This document shows positions 35,010 to 46,601 of a stretch of 64,000 nucleotides of DNA, in pieces. The position numbers and the translations under genes were made by a program. This stretch comes from Ipomoea triloba (taxonomy: Eukaryota > Streptophyta > Magnoliopsida > Solanales > Convolvulaceae): positions 2,832,415 through 2,896,414 of the forward strand of contig NC_044930.1 in assembly GCF_003576645.1 (NCBI RefSeq), in the 5' to 3' direction. How positions within the stretch are numbered: the stretch's first letter is position 1; each line of letters starts with the position of its first letter. The notes under the pieces were generated by a model. The model saw only the letters and a program-made list of their open reading frames with translations. It had not been told where the DNA came from and searched no databases.

Positions 35010-35469
35010 GGTAAAAACTTGTGTGAGACCGTCTCACCATGAGACGGTTCGGGTCGGGTCGGGTCAAGATGCAAATGTAACACTTATATGCACAAACGTC
35101 ATACTTATATGCTTAAATGTAATACTAATCAAGAATAACATTTTTGTTACTTATTAGGGTAAATGTAATACTTTTAGGGAAAATACAATACTTTTACATT
35201 TCGATTTAAAAATATTACATTTTTCCTCAAAAGTATTATATTTGCCCTTATAAGTGAGAGGTACTTGTCAACATTACTTATTATGAAAAATGTATTACTT
35301 TTTCTCTTATAAGTAACAAAAATTGTATTTTTGATTAGTGTTATATTTGAGCATATAAGTATGAGATGTGCACATATAAGTATGACATTTGCATGGTGCT
35401 TTGACCCGACCCGACCCGACCCGTCTCACGAATAAGGATTCGTGAGACGGTCACACACAAGTGTGACCC
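35010..35469. mobile_element. MULE-type foldback MITE (GTGTGAGAC family), intact
   Basis: 460 bp with inverted ends (ggtaaaaacttgtgtgagac; complement of right end gggtcacacttgtgtgtgac). Perfect 9-bp target duplication taattatat at 35001-35009 and 35470-35478. Subterminal gacccgacccgac repeats and an AT-rich, largely self-complementary body. Best-preserved member of the family in the window. Confidence 0.85.
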
Positions 35470-35664
35470 TAATTATATTGCTTATTCTGCATTAATCAAG
35501 ATCCTTCAAAATTTTAATTAAACCCCGAAATTAAATAAAACTAGATTCAACTCTTCCAACTCCTTAGCACATCTTTATTAATATAATTTTTTTGTACATT
35601 TCACAATTTTAAATCTTATTACAAATTTATAATTAAAGTAACATATTAGATGATGATTAATTGA

Positions 35665-37876
35665 CTACAAGTATAGATTTTTGGACAACCGCGGTTTCGC
35701 TAGTGCAAAGAGTGGATTTTTAAGAAAGAGATCATGTTCAGACTCAGTCAAGTCTATGCATGGCAGATCAGTTGGAACACTCCAAGTGAACCCTTGAACA
35801 AGCCTAGCCATCAGCATTGTAGACATCAAAGAACCTAACTTCACACCCGGACATCCTCGTCTTCCAGCACTAAACGACAACATCTTCAACTCCGAATCGG
35901 TTAATACTACTTCCTCACCCTCCTCCTTGAGGTGACGCTCCGGCTTAAATTTGAGAGGCTCCTCCCAAGCCCTTTTGTTCCGGCCAAGCCCAATGCGACT
36001 GATGAGCACTTGGCTGCCCTTGGGAATGAAGTAGCCGCCTACGACGGTGTCCGCCATGGACACATGGGGGATGTTGAAAGGTGCGACTGGGTGGAGCCGA
36101 AAAGCCTCTTTAACACATGATTTGATGTAGTTTAGCTTTGGTAAATCGGACTCCTCAACAAGCCTCTCCCTCCCCACCACTTTGTCTACTTCTTCCACTG
36201 CTTTTTCTAATAGTTTGGGTTGGTTTATCATCTCTGCCAGCGCCCATTCCACAGCATTGGATGGATTGTCCAAAGATCCTACCATTATTTCCTTTAATAA
36301 TATTATGACAAAACATGTGTTAGTTGTTAGAAGAGTGATATATAATGTTAGATACCCTCCTATATATTTTTTCGCTTCAATCCATCCTTCGCATGATAAT
36401 TACGGACGCATAACAATATAACTATAGACATATAAACTATTAACTGCATGTATAGAATATGTTAACTATTGACACATAATAATATGTTAACAATTACATC
36501 TTATGTGTCAGCAGTTAACATATTTTGTACACGTTAACAATTTATATGTCTGTAGTTATCATGTTGTGTCTGTAATTACTCTGTTATATGCATTCAATTT
36601 GTTTACATGTATAAAAATTATTAACTGCAGGCACAAAATGTGAGAATGTGTTAATTGCATACACATAATTTTTGGACTAGGATTCACAATGTAACATACG
36701 GAGTATATATATATATATATATATATAAACCCTAGTCCATTGTATAACAATTGACTAAATTCTGACCTACCATTTCATGGGCTACCAATTTAATTTGATA
36801 TTAAAGCAAACCTCATGCCAAAAGTCATGTGTTCGAATATGTAGTGCAATTCAACTATCAGTTTAGTCTTTTAATTTTTTTTATGGAACACATGCTTCAA
36901 TTTAGGAGATGTAAGTAGCATTTTTCATTTAAAAAAAAAAAAAAAAGGGTTTTACCAGAAGTTGTGTTTTGATCTCTGCATCACTCAACATTGATCTTCC
37001 ATCATTATCCTTGAGCGTAACAAGAACATCAAGGATGTCTTCTTCGGCAGTTTTAGTCCCATCTTTCCACATTTGAATCCTCTCGTCCACTTCAGTATCA
37101 ATGTATTTTCCCGTGACCGCCAGAGCTTTCTTGATCATGCTTTTATGGCCGTCGATATCAAACACACTCAGCCACGGAATGTAGTCGGAGATTCCCATTC
37201 CATACGTATAGCTAAGAATTGAGAACAAGGCCTCAACCAGCTGTTCATCATCTTCCCTCCCACTCCCAAAATACCTCTTGTTGAAAAACATCTTCTTAGC
37301 GACATTTCCGCAGTAGTGTCGTGTGGCGGCTCGCACGTTAACAGCCACGCCCATGTTGTCGGCCTCCGAGGTTTTGCACTGATTGTAGATGTAACGAATG
37401 AGATGATTGGCTTCTTCCGCCCTTTTATCGTGGAGCCAATGGAGTGTGGCCGGAGAAAGCACGTGGGAGGTGAGGATTCTCCGCATTTTCGTCCACTGAT
37501 CGCCGTGGGGGAGAAAGAGGGAGCTCAGGTATCCGTTGCTGACAAGATCGGCGGACATGCAAAGGGGCCTTGACGAGAAAATGGAGTCTTGTTTCTTCAG
37601 AAACTCGCATGCGAGCTCCGGGGAAGTGACGGGAATCACGTAGGTTTCTCCTAGACGGATGCATGAGATTTCGGTGTTGATTTGGTCCATGAAATTGTGT
37701 ATCCACCGGAAAGCGGGCTTGTTCCGGAGAATCTCCGGGAGAGATCCGAGGAACGGCCAGGGTTTGGGCCCCGGAGGGAGTGGCTTTCTTTTGGAACTTA
37801 GCCAATGGATTATTGTGAGACTAAGCATTACAATAAGTGCCAATGGGAGAAAGATAATATGGGAGATGGCCGCCAT
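35665..37876 (-). CDS. CYP79 family cytochrome P450 (amino acid N-monooxygenase), copy 5
   Basis: Exon 1 37876-36956 (307 codons) and exon 2 36291-35665 (208 codons plus stop) give 515 residues. The N-terminal anchor is shorter than in its neighbours; [20 protein letters not shown] follows directly. Landmarks are [32 protein letters not shown] and SFSAGRRGCPG (haem Cys about 454). In the I-helix it has VGSLDNPSN where the others have IATIDNPSN or similar. The intron is 664 bp (donor GTAAAA, acceptor TTAAAG) and contains a gttaac/gacacataat-type repeat cluster (about 36420-36660) and a (TA)n tract at 36707-36726. This is the upstream-most coding copy of the array. Substrate unknown. Confidence 0.92.
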
Positions 37877-37933
37877 TGTTGAGATTGTAAATTTGCTAGC
37901 TTGGATTGGGAGAAAATATGGATGCAGTTTACC

Positions 37934-37943
37934 CTATTTATAG
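37934..37943 (-). promoter_or_regulatory. TATA-like box of CYP79 copy 5
   Basis: CTATAAATAG on the minus strand, about 58 bp upstream of the start codon. The surrounding promoter (to about 38420) is duplicated without a gene at 39241-39780. Confidence 0.6.
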
Positions 37944-38224
37944 TTGTCCGAAAACATTCATTCATATATATTTCGCTTCCTTTGTGTTCTTATCCAATTT
38001 TTTTGGTTGATTTTTTTTTCCCCAATGGGTTGGGGACCATGCAAGAATATGCATGCGCCTGGAATTAATTTCTCCCCAACCATTCAAAGGCTATGAAAAA
38101 TTAGTTCTTTCAAAGCTATCCCAGCCAAATTAGTTAGATTTTGATTTGATAATCACAAGATTATAAATTTGATTTGTTGCGAGAGTGACCTATATATTGA
38201 CTTCTTAGTTTAAGACGGTATCAT

Positions 38225-38650
38225 ATGATTATTTGTCAGTTAGAATTAAAAAAAAATTATTCAATGCTATTTTAGGTAATGATTACAAATTTTTACATTT
38301 TTTAAATGGTCCTACTTTTTGACCTGGAATAGTATTTAGATCATGATGAGGTGGTTGGATTTATTAATTGTACTTGTAAATGGTTCCTCCAACCTCCGTA
38401 TGAAGAATATGTAAATGGTTCTTGCTGGTATCAATATGTTTATTTGTCCGCTAGAATCACAAAATAATATTTATCTAATGCATACTTTTTTTAGGTAATG
38501 ATTACTAATTTTTCACATTTTTTAAATAATGGTAAGGCCCTGCTTATTGACCTGGAATAGTATTTAGATCATGATGAGGTTGTTGCGTTTATTAATTGTA
38601 CTTGTAAATGGTTCCTGCAGCCTCCGTATGAAGAATATGTGAATGTTATT
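38225..38650. repeat. Tandem pair of upstream-region repeats
   Basis: About 38225-38420 and 38450-38650 are near-copies: ttattaattgtacttgtaaa, tggttcct, cctccgtatgaagaatatgt. A third copy lies at about 39555-39780 in the orphan promoter block. Confidence 0.75.
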
Positions 38651-38652
38651 GA

Positions 38653-38654
<2 letters not shown>

Positions 38655-38705
<51 letters not shown>
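38655..38705. repeat. (TA)n microsatellite
   Basis: About 25 TA dinucleotides between the upstream-repeat pair and the orphan promoter block. Confidence 0.9.
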
Positions 38706-38708
<3 letters not shown>

Positions 38709-39240
38709 ATGAATGTGCAATTCAACTATCAAGTTAGACTTTTTGAGATGGAGCACATGGTTCAATTTGATATCAAAATCAACTTACTCCATGTCAAAGG
38801 TCATGGATGGGTTTGAGTGGGGCAATTTGTATTATGCACCAAGGTACACATAGTATTATGGACCGTGTATTCAAACAACAAGGTACAGAATTCATACTCG
38901 CGTCGTAAGCTATAGAATTTCATAACACAAGACGCATACCATAGATTTATGGGTCTAGCTAGATTTAAAAGACATGGTATAGAATTCATACTCATAAGAT
39001 ACATAATTTTAAAGCACAAGACACAAAATATCATAACAAAATACACTTACACGTATTTTAATTCCCCAACTTAAGTCCTTTATATGAACAAATCTAAAGT
39101 TTATTCTTGGTACCTTTAGGGATGTTTCTCAAAATAAAATATATATGCGCAACTTAAGTAAGGAGTTGTATTAGTATTTGCTGTTTATTTTACTTTTCCT
39201 TTTTTGGCAAACAGTAGAGTCCCTTACGCTAGAACTAACA

Positions 39241-39780
39241 GCAGCAAGAGGGAGCAATATGGATGCACTTTACCCTATTTATAGTTGTCCGAAAGCATTC
39301 ATATATTTTTTTGGATGATTCTTTTCTTCCCACTGGGTTGGGGACCATGCAAGAATATGCATGCGCATGGAATTATTTTCTCCCCAACCATTCAAAGGCT
39401 ACGAAAAATTAGTTCTTGCAGGGCAATCCCAATCAAATTCTTTAGATTGTTGATTTGATAATTACAAAGTTACAAAATTGAATTTTTATGAGAGTAACCT
39501 ATTGACCTTTTTAGGTTAAGCCGGTCAGTTCTAGACAATCTGGACTGATTTACTCGTCCTTTGTCAGTTAGGATCACAAAACATGATTTATCCAATGTAT
39601 ACTTTTAGGTAATAACTACGGATTTTTCTGGTCATTTAAATGGTCATGGTAGGCTGTCGGAAAATACGGAGTATTTATTGACTTGGAATAGTATTTATTA
39701 GATTATCATGATGAGGTGGTTGGATTTATTATTTGCACTACGGTCCGTGCAGCTTCCGTATGAAGAGTACGTGAATGTGG
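39241..39780 (-). promoter_or_regulatory. Orphan CYP79-type promoter block (no gene attached)
   Basis: Aligns with the upstream region of copy 5 (about 37905-38420). It has the same CTATAAATAG box (39275-39284), ggttggggaccatgcaagaa, tatgcatgcgc, ctccccaaccattcaaaggc and the cctccgtatgaag-type distal end. On the side where a CYP79 start codon should follow (below 39241) there is AT-rich DNA with no P450 sequence. Confidence 0.75.
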
Positions 39781-40202
39781 GAAGAGGAAGGAAACAAGAA
39801 CAGTTTCCTTTTTTTGAATATGGTGTGAACGAGGAACAATGCAGGAAAACAAAAACTCTTTTTTCCATGTTTTTTCAAATATTTTTTTCTAACTTCTTTT
39901 TCTTTTTTTTTAGATGTTTTATTTTATTTTTCCTAACAAAAGGAACATAATGGAACAGAATACATATTACATTATAACCTAACCAAAGATTAATTGTGGA
40001 CCAAAGTCTCAAAGCTCATCCTATTAACAAACTTTCTCCAAGCTTGGTACATCATTATATGAAAACGTACAAAGAAAAAGTGAACAACGAACACAACAAT
40101 TTCAAAAAATAAAAATAAAAATTGGGCCAAATAGAACTTGCCTTAATGTTCCTAATAAGAGTAAAAACTAGGAAGTAATCCTGACAACAGAAGCTTTCAT
40201 TT

Positions 40203-43200
40203 TCAATCTGTAGCAGCAAGAGCTGACTGCAACACATCTTCAAGGTACTTCTCAGCATCAGCATACTGCCTTTTCTTCTCCTCAATTGCCAATGCAGCCA
40301 ACGCTTTATCCTACATCATAAGGTCCAGAATTCAATGGCGAAGCATGTGAAGAAGGCAATTTAAAAGGTTCAGAATTTAGTCGATCTTACCGGAGGCAGG
40401 TCTTGGTAGCTTCTCAAAGTATCAAGAATTGGTTTTGTTTTGTTCTCCAAATCCTTTCTGTGCTCGGCCATTTCAACCAGCACTCCATGACTTATCTCTG
40501 GGGTATAGCCAACACGGTTGAGCATTGCCTGCATATGGAAGATTCGTAACTATATGCATAACAGGATAACGTGGATTACAGGTTTCAGATTGATCAAGTA
40601 TACTGTATCCCTTTGAGCAGAGCACATGCCTATCAAGTGGACAAAAGGAACCTAATCTTTTGAACAACAACAGCTGTCAAACTACCATGAAACAACATTG
40701 TCAGGGGCCATATTCTTCTGGATGCCAAAACACAGTTACTACTGCTTCTGCAACTAATCTCAATCCCAACCTTAGTAACAAAACTCGTATCTCTACTTTT
40801 TGTAACTAGTAGACTACAACTTCAACCAGCCCAAACACTCCAACAACCAATAGTGAGATCTGCCAGGACCACCACAACCACTTCCATTGTTCCTTTTTGA
40901 TGCAATTCTTCCCTTTCATTTGTAAACATATTTTATATCATTTATTTATTTTAATGTCTCCATTGGCTTGTTAACGCCCAATTCCTCTATGTTGTCTCAT
41001 TTTCTTCCTATAAGGTGGCAAGGTGGTAAAAAAGCTCTGCATCTATTTGGACACTATTTCCAGAGAAGATAAATCTTATCTAGCAATAGCAGCATAAATA
41101 TTGTCACCAAGTTACTGGCTTCTAAGTTACACATCCTTTTTGTTCATGTAATATTTAGTTCCAGAACTTCATCACTCAAAACCATCTCAGTACCTCGCCA
41201 CCATATGCGATACTTCAAAGAGTCTCCATACCATAATCAACACTTCCACAGTTCCACGGCCAGCTCAAAAAATGGAAAACTTATGTCTTAGAGCTGTAGA
41301 CAAGCCAAATCTAGCACGAATAGTTGTGGCTCAGTTAGTAGCTGCAGCTAACTCAGGTGCAACTCATTTGGTAATGGAGGCATTTTAGTCAAGTTTGGCT
41401 TTGTTAATTAACCAAGCTAACAAGCTTGCACTAGGGATACATAAGAGCCAGGCTTATAATAGAATTCAACTTTGGCTTGACTTGTTTATATAAAACAAAC
41501 CAAAATATAAAAATCATAAATACGAACATCAATGTCATATTATTAGCATCAAAGATATGTTAACATAAGTAAATATTACATTCACATATACAATATAAAA
41601 ATATATAGGAATACAACTACAGTAAAGAGTCCTTGGCCAATTGAGCTAAATATATTCAATTAATAATAATATACTAAAAACTATTTGCATTTGGCTTGGT
41701 ATATTTAAGCAAACGAAAAATGCTCCAAACCACACAAGATTGTCAAACAGTTAGCTTTGCAAATAGCTTGGTGTTTACCAGACATCTGCCTATCCCTCCC
41801 AAAGGAAAACTAACCCCAAAATTAAACACGTATCTCCTAGCTTTATTTTGAAACAGCCATTGAGGTTCACTGCTTTCTAGAATAAAATTTTGAGAGGCAC
41901 CTAGAGTCTAGACTCTTCAGAGTTGAGCCACAAGCCCAGCAAAAAGAGCAATGTCTGTTTGATGCTTAATGCACTTCAAATACTACTACACCTCGAAGCT
42001 CTATCACACAGAAGGAGGATTAGCACAACATAAGAGTACCAAGCAAACGGAATACTTTTCTTTAAAAATAAACCCCAATTGTGGATTTGATAGTGTAACT
42101 GCTTAACAAAAAATAGGATAAATCAAGCCAGAGATGGTTGGAAAAATTAGGCCTTTGATCTCTAAATGATCTCTAATTAATGGAGTTACCTTGTAATTAG
42201 AATACTGTTGAAAATATTGCCTCTCTTTGGAATCCATAATTGTCAGGTTCGTTTTCCAATTTTCCATTTGTGCTTCACAAGGAGCAATGTCATCTTCAAG
42301 CTGAGCAAGCGTCCTACCAAGTAAATAATTTAAAAAGCAGTAATAGAAAAATCAGATACCGGTCAACCTTTCTGACATTCAAAAACATATATTTGCCTCA
42401 AGTATTGCAATATAGCATAACATTTGATTAAACAATAACAAAAGCCCTCTATATGACTGTCTCTAGATTTACCTTTTCAAGTAAGTCAATCTTGCTATTG
42501 CCTTCCGAGTGTAATCAAGCAGAACTTTGGATTCCTGTTGCACTTTAGCCCTCTTCTCTTCTACTGCTGTTTTCCTAAGAGAAAGATCTGCCATTGCTAC
42601 AAGAAAGCTACAAAAAAAATAATTTCTTTTGTAAGACTATGAAACCCCAAACAAATAGAAAAAGGAAAGAAGATGTAAAACAACAAAGCCAACCCACCTA
42701 CTCAGTTCAGTGTCTCTAATATTCAACAAATTCGCCATACTGGCAAGCACTTGTGCAGATGAAACCACATTCGGGGTCAAACTCTCTTGTGCCAATCCCA
42801 CATTTTCTAATATCTCTCTTATCCTCGCAGCTACAATCATGACACATTCAGTAAAAGTTTAGGCCGATGAACAATAGATCATACTATATATATATATATA
42901 TATAAGAAAAAATAGGGCGGCATAAAATCATCCAAAAACATTGAGAAGGTAGATCCTAGTACCTTGAGACCTATACTCGGCAGCTTTTTGACGGAAATCA
43001 TTGGCTACAATCCCAGCGGCTTGATTTTTGGCCTGAGAAATGGTCGCAATATTGTGCAAATGCGCAACGCTTCGTGCAGTGTACTCGAAATCAGGGACGT
43101 CCTTCCCAACAGCGTCGAATTGGGAAACTAGCCATGATTTTACCTCTGCAATTCGGCTCGCATCTAAAGCACTACTCCCCTTCGTCGTTTCCGTCGATAC

Positions 43201-43233
43201 TGAAGGATCGCTTCCGCCCAACATTTCACTCAT
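40203..43233 (-). CDS. AUG1: Augmin complex subunit 1 (AUG1 / HAUS1-like)
   Basis: Six exons: 43233-42963, 42830-42698, 42607-42473, 42313-42190, 40528-40391 and 40310-40203, giving about 302 residues, the usual size. Family knowledge: subunit of the eight-member augmin complex, which recruits gamma-tubulin to existing microtubules in the spindle and phragmoplast. The protein opens SRIAEVKSWLVSQFDAVGKD and YTARSVAHLHNIATISQAK, continues through NVVSSAQVLASMANLLNIRD, and ends KYLEDVLQSALAATD. It is largely helical, as expected for a coiled-coil subunit. The exon 2/3 junction restores ELSSFLVAM, which fixes that splice site. Intron 4 is large (1661 bp). No defects seen. Confidence 0.92.
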
Positions 43234-44668
43234 CTTGCTAAAATGTAGACAGATAAGTTACATGAAATTGCTTAGAAAAGAAATCACAACGCCGGTCTTC
43301 TCCGCAAAAACTCCAATTTTCTTTCTGTCCAAGCAAATCTCACCTCTCACCATACAATTCTCTTGGAGAGATAAGGCCGGCTGTTCGATCGCCGGCGAAG
43401 CTGTGGAGGGTCAAGTGTCTGTGTCTACTTCAATTTTTGAAAATATATCCTACAGCTTTTTTGTATGTCTACTGAAAGTTTTCTTTAATAGTAATCAGGT
43501 CCCTAACTTTGCCTATAATTTTAAAGCAACCCTATATCTTAAAAAATAAAAATAAAAATATTATTAAAAAAACAAACAAACAAATCTGGCATGTTAAATT
43601 CTTTAGATCATAATATAATCTATCTTGTTAAATTCTTTAAATCATAATATAATCTATATTGTTAAATTCTTTAGATCTTAATATAATCTCATCATATTGA
43701 TCGATGTGACTATCTCATCATACTGATCGGTGTGATTAATTAAAGGCTGATTATATAGTCTCTCCATATCGATTGGTGTGACTAATAAAAGGTTGATTAA
43801 ACAATGAATAATGATCCACCTTATAAAGAAAAATATGTATATGATTCATTTTTAATAAGAAAAAGTGTCAAATAGGCCACTGAACTTATCGCTTTTGTGC
43901 AATTGGGCCATTGAACTTAAAAAGTGTGCAATTCAACCATCAAATAAGTAAAATTTGTGCAATTGGACCATTTTTACAAAAAAATTATGGTAAAATCCAA
44001 TTATATTACTAACATATATGTATTAAGAGTGGCATTTTCTTCTACCATACTAGTTGGGAGTTAATATTGAAATGTTTTTAATTCAAATTGAATTAATTTT
44101 TTTTGTAAAAATGGTTCAATTGCACAAATTTTGCTTGTTTGATGGTTGAATTGCACGCTTTTTAAGTTCAATGGCTCAATTGCACAAAAGCTACAAGTTC
44201 AGTGGCCTATTTGACACTTTTTCCTTTTTAATACATTAAATTTTATTTTTTAAAAAATTGTGTTAAAAGTTTATGTCATTCTAATACCATAGTATAATTC
44301 GCCCCAACATCGCAAAAGGGCTTAAAAGAGGATAGGAGAGACACTTGATATGATGGTAATATCTGAATGCACCCTTAAACGTTCCCCCCCATAAATCAAA
44401 ATATGGCAGCAAGGGTTTATTGTCATGCCTAGTTGGCTACTACACACATTGGCAAACATCATACAAGTCAAAATGTATCAGGGGGATCCTAAACTAATAC
44501 GACATTGAATACAAGTACATTCCGTTGGGGGTTGCTAACCCTGTTTGGTGGTGGTCACGGTGGTAATAGGAGCGAGCAGGGTGAACTGGAAAATTCTTAC
44601 ACGTTCCAATCATTTCTACCATGGCAGAGAGGAAGCCGACAACTGGATAATGTTATACCATAAGAGCA
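43234..44668. other. Intergenic region between AUG1 and NRPE5
   Basis: Contains the foldback element at 43858-44224 and, at about 43590-43760, three near-copies of a ttaaattctttagatcataa-type unit with tataatctat, followed by atctcatcatactgatcggt repeats. AUG1 5' leader at its left side; NRPE5 3' region at its right. Confidence 0.5.
43858..44224. mobile_element. Foldback MULE-type MITE
   Basis: 367 bp, almost entirely two inverted arms of about 130 bp (agaaaaagtgtcaaataggc; complement of right end ggaaaaagtgtcaaataggc). Perfect 9-bp target duplication tttttaata at 43849-43857 and 44225-44233. A single arm of the same family is at about 29832-29960. Confidence 0.85.
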
Positions 44669-46601
44669 TCACCAAACACATCGATATGTAACATGTGTCT
44701 CAATGATCTCACCAGTATATGTAACCTTCACAACCTGGCCCTTCTCGAGTCCAAAGTAGCGGGCAATTGCATCCTTCTGTGACATCCGAGGGAGCTGGAA
44801 ATTTTCAAGAACAACTACTTTAAGTTAAGATTTCAAGAATAAGTGACTTAAATAAGAGAAATGAGATCCACATAAAGCTATTATCTTGCTAAATGGCCAT
44901 TAAGCATAAATCATTGACTTCAGTATATATGTAAACTCCAGCAGAAAGAAAGGCTGAAAGAATGCATAATATCATCCATTTCCTGCCTAAAGATGGAGAC
45001 TGTAACACATACAGTACTCACAAAATGGTACCCTCTTTAGCCTCCAGAGAAAAAAATAAAAACAAATTAAAATGTGTTTTCCATAAGGAAGTAACTGATA
45101 GTACTTTATTCAACCAGATTGGAGATGTGCGAGTGGCATAATCGACCAGACACCACTTTTTTTTTACAAGCGTATAATCCAAGTACTTATACTATTGCAT
45201 TAAGTGAGGCCAACAAAATTTTGGTGCCAACACTACAATGATACCAGTAAGGCTCCTAAGAGAAAATTACCATGTTCAAAATAAATCAAGAAAGCAATAC
45301 TCTTACACTAACCTGCTTCTCTTCCAAACTGTATTTCTGTAACAATTGTTGTTTCTCTTCATCAGACAGCACTTGATGCTTTGGCTTCAAGACATGCTTT
45401 GTGATGTTGACAAGCAAGTCCTTGACCTGAAGATAATAAGCAAGAATGACCTAACAAGTCAATATGCTGCAGGAAAACAATATGTAGCCACTAACCCAAA
45501 GTACATTATAAGCTCATATTTCAATCATTAGGCATACAAAATGGATCTTCAAAAAGCATAATTAATCAGAGAACATACCTGGAAGATTTCAACTTTGCAT
45601 GAAAAGAGTTCCACAGCTTTCATGGCTTGGTTGGTTAGTTGGCTTTGCACAATCAGTATAAGCCGATTCAAGGTCTCCTTGTTGACTATCTGAGTTAAAA
45701 TACCTCGGATAATATTTACTTTTATCACACTTGGACCACAGAATATGGCCAGAATCTGAAATAAAGATTTAAACATTAGAAGGTTCCAAATAGTAAAGAA
45801 AGAAATACATAAGGCACCAAATGAGATAAACCTATCCCAATTCCCATCATTCTAGGAATAGACTTGGAATGAATTTCGCCCTGCTAAGCCTAAATACCCC
45901 ATAAGTCACACTCAAACACAGAAACACTACCTATTGATCTTTTCAAGCATTCAAGCACATGTAATTGCTTCATCCATACCATACCATTCCGTTCAAGAAG
46001 TCAATAAACCACATTTCTTCCTTTAATTTTTGTTTCAAATTACCAGGCAATATGATAATTTTCTGTTGTTCCTGAGACCAATTGAAATGGAATTAGCAGT
46101 TTATAAGAGGATAATCCCTCCACCCACTCCAAAACCCAATTTCTATCAAGTTTAAGCCCTTCTTCGTCGATATTTCACAATTGAAATTAGAAGCATCCAT
46201 AATACAATAGTCTCTTCCTTTTTTCTAAACATTTGAATGAATTAATCGAGAACCTGTGATAAGGATTGAAGAAAACAACAATTGAAGAGTAGCGAAGTAA
46301 ATAGGAATCTAAATTCAGAATCGAGAGAACAGAAGAGTACCTTATTGTCAGGATCGTACTTGTGGAGAGCGGTAATCTTAAGGCGGTCAATGTCGGGTCT
46401 CTGGCCGTACTTGTCGCGGAAATCTTGGAGGGAAATATCAATCTCAGCCATGGGGACGGCATAGCCGCGGTCCCTGAGCATCTCCAGCACCGTCCTCCGA
46501 GAGAGGTAGTAGCGGTGGCTCTCGACGGTTCCGTCGTCAACGAAGCTGCTCAAGCACTGGCCCAGACTCTCCATGTCCATCGGCGACCCGTTCATGTCCA
46601 T
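44669..46601 (-). CDS. NRPE5: DNA-directed RNA polymerase V subunit 5 (NRPE5, RPB5 family)
   Basis: Four exons: 46601-46341, 45755-45579, 45426-45313 and 44794-44669, all in phase 0, giving about 225 residues. The RPB5 fold is recognisable: an N-terminal jaw domain ([49 protein letters not shown]), a linker ([20 protein letters not shown]), and the C-terminal assembly domain ending [16 protein letters not shown]. The N-terminal extension and the [20 protein letters not shown] block fit the Pol V-specific paralogue rather than the shared NRPB5. Family knowledge: Pol V transcribes non-coding scaffold RNA for RNA-directed DNA methylation. [12 protein letters not shown] offers two in-frame starts; the first is chosen, and a start at the internal MDMES would shorten it by 7 residues. 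No defects seen. Confidence 0.9.
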
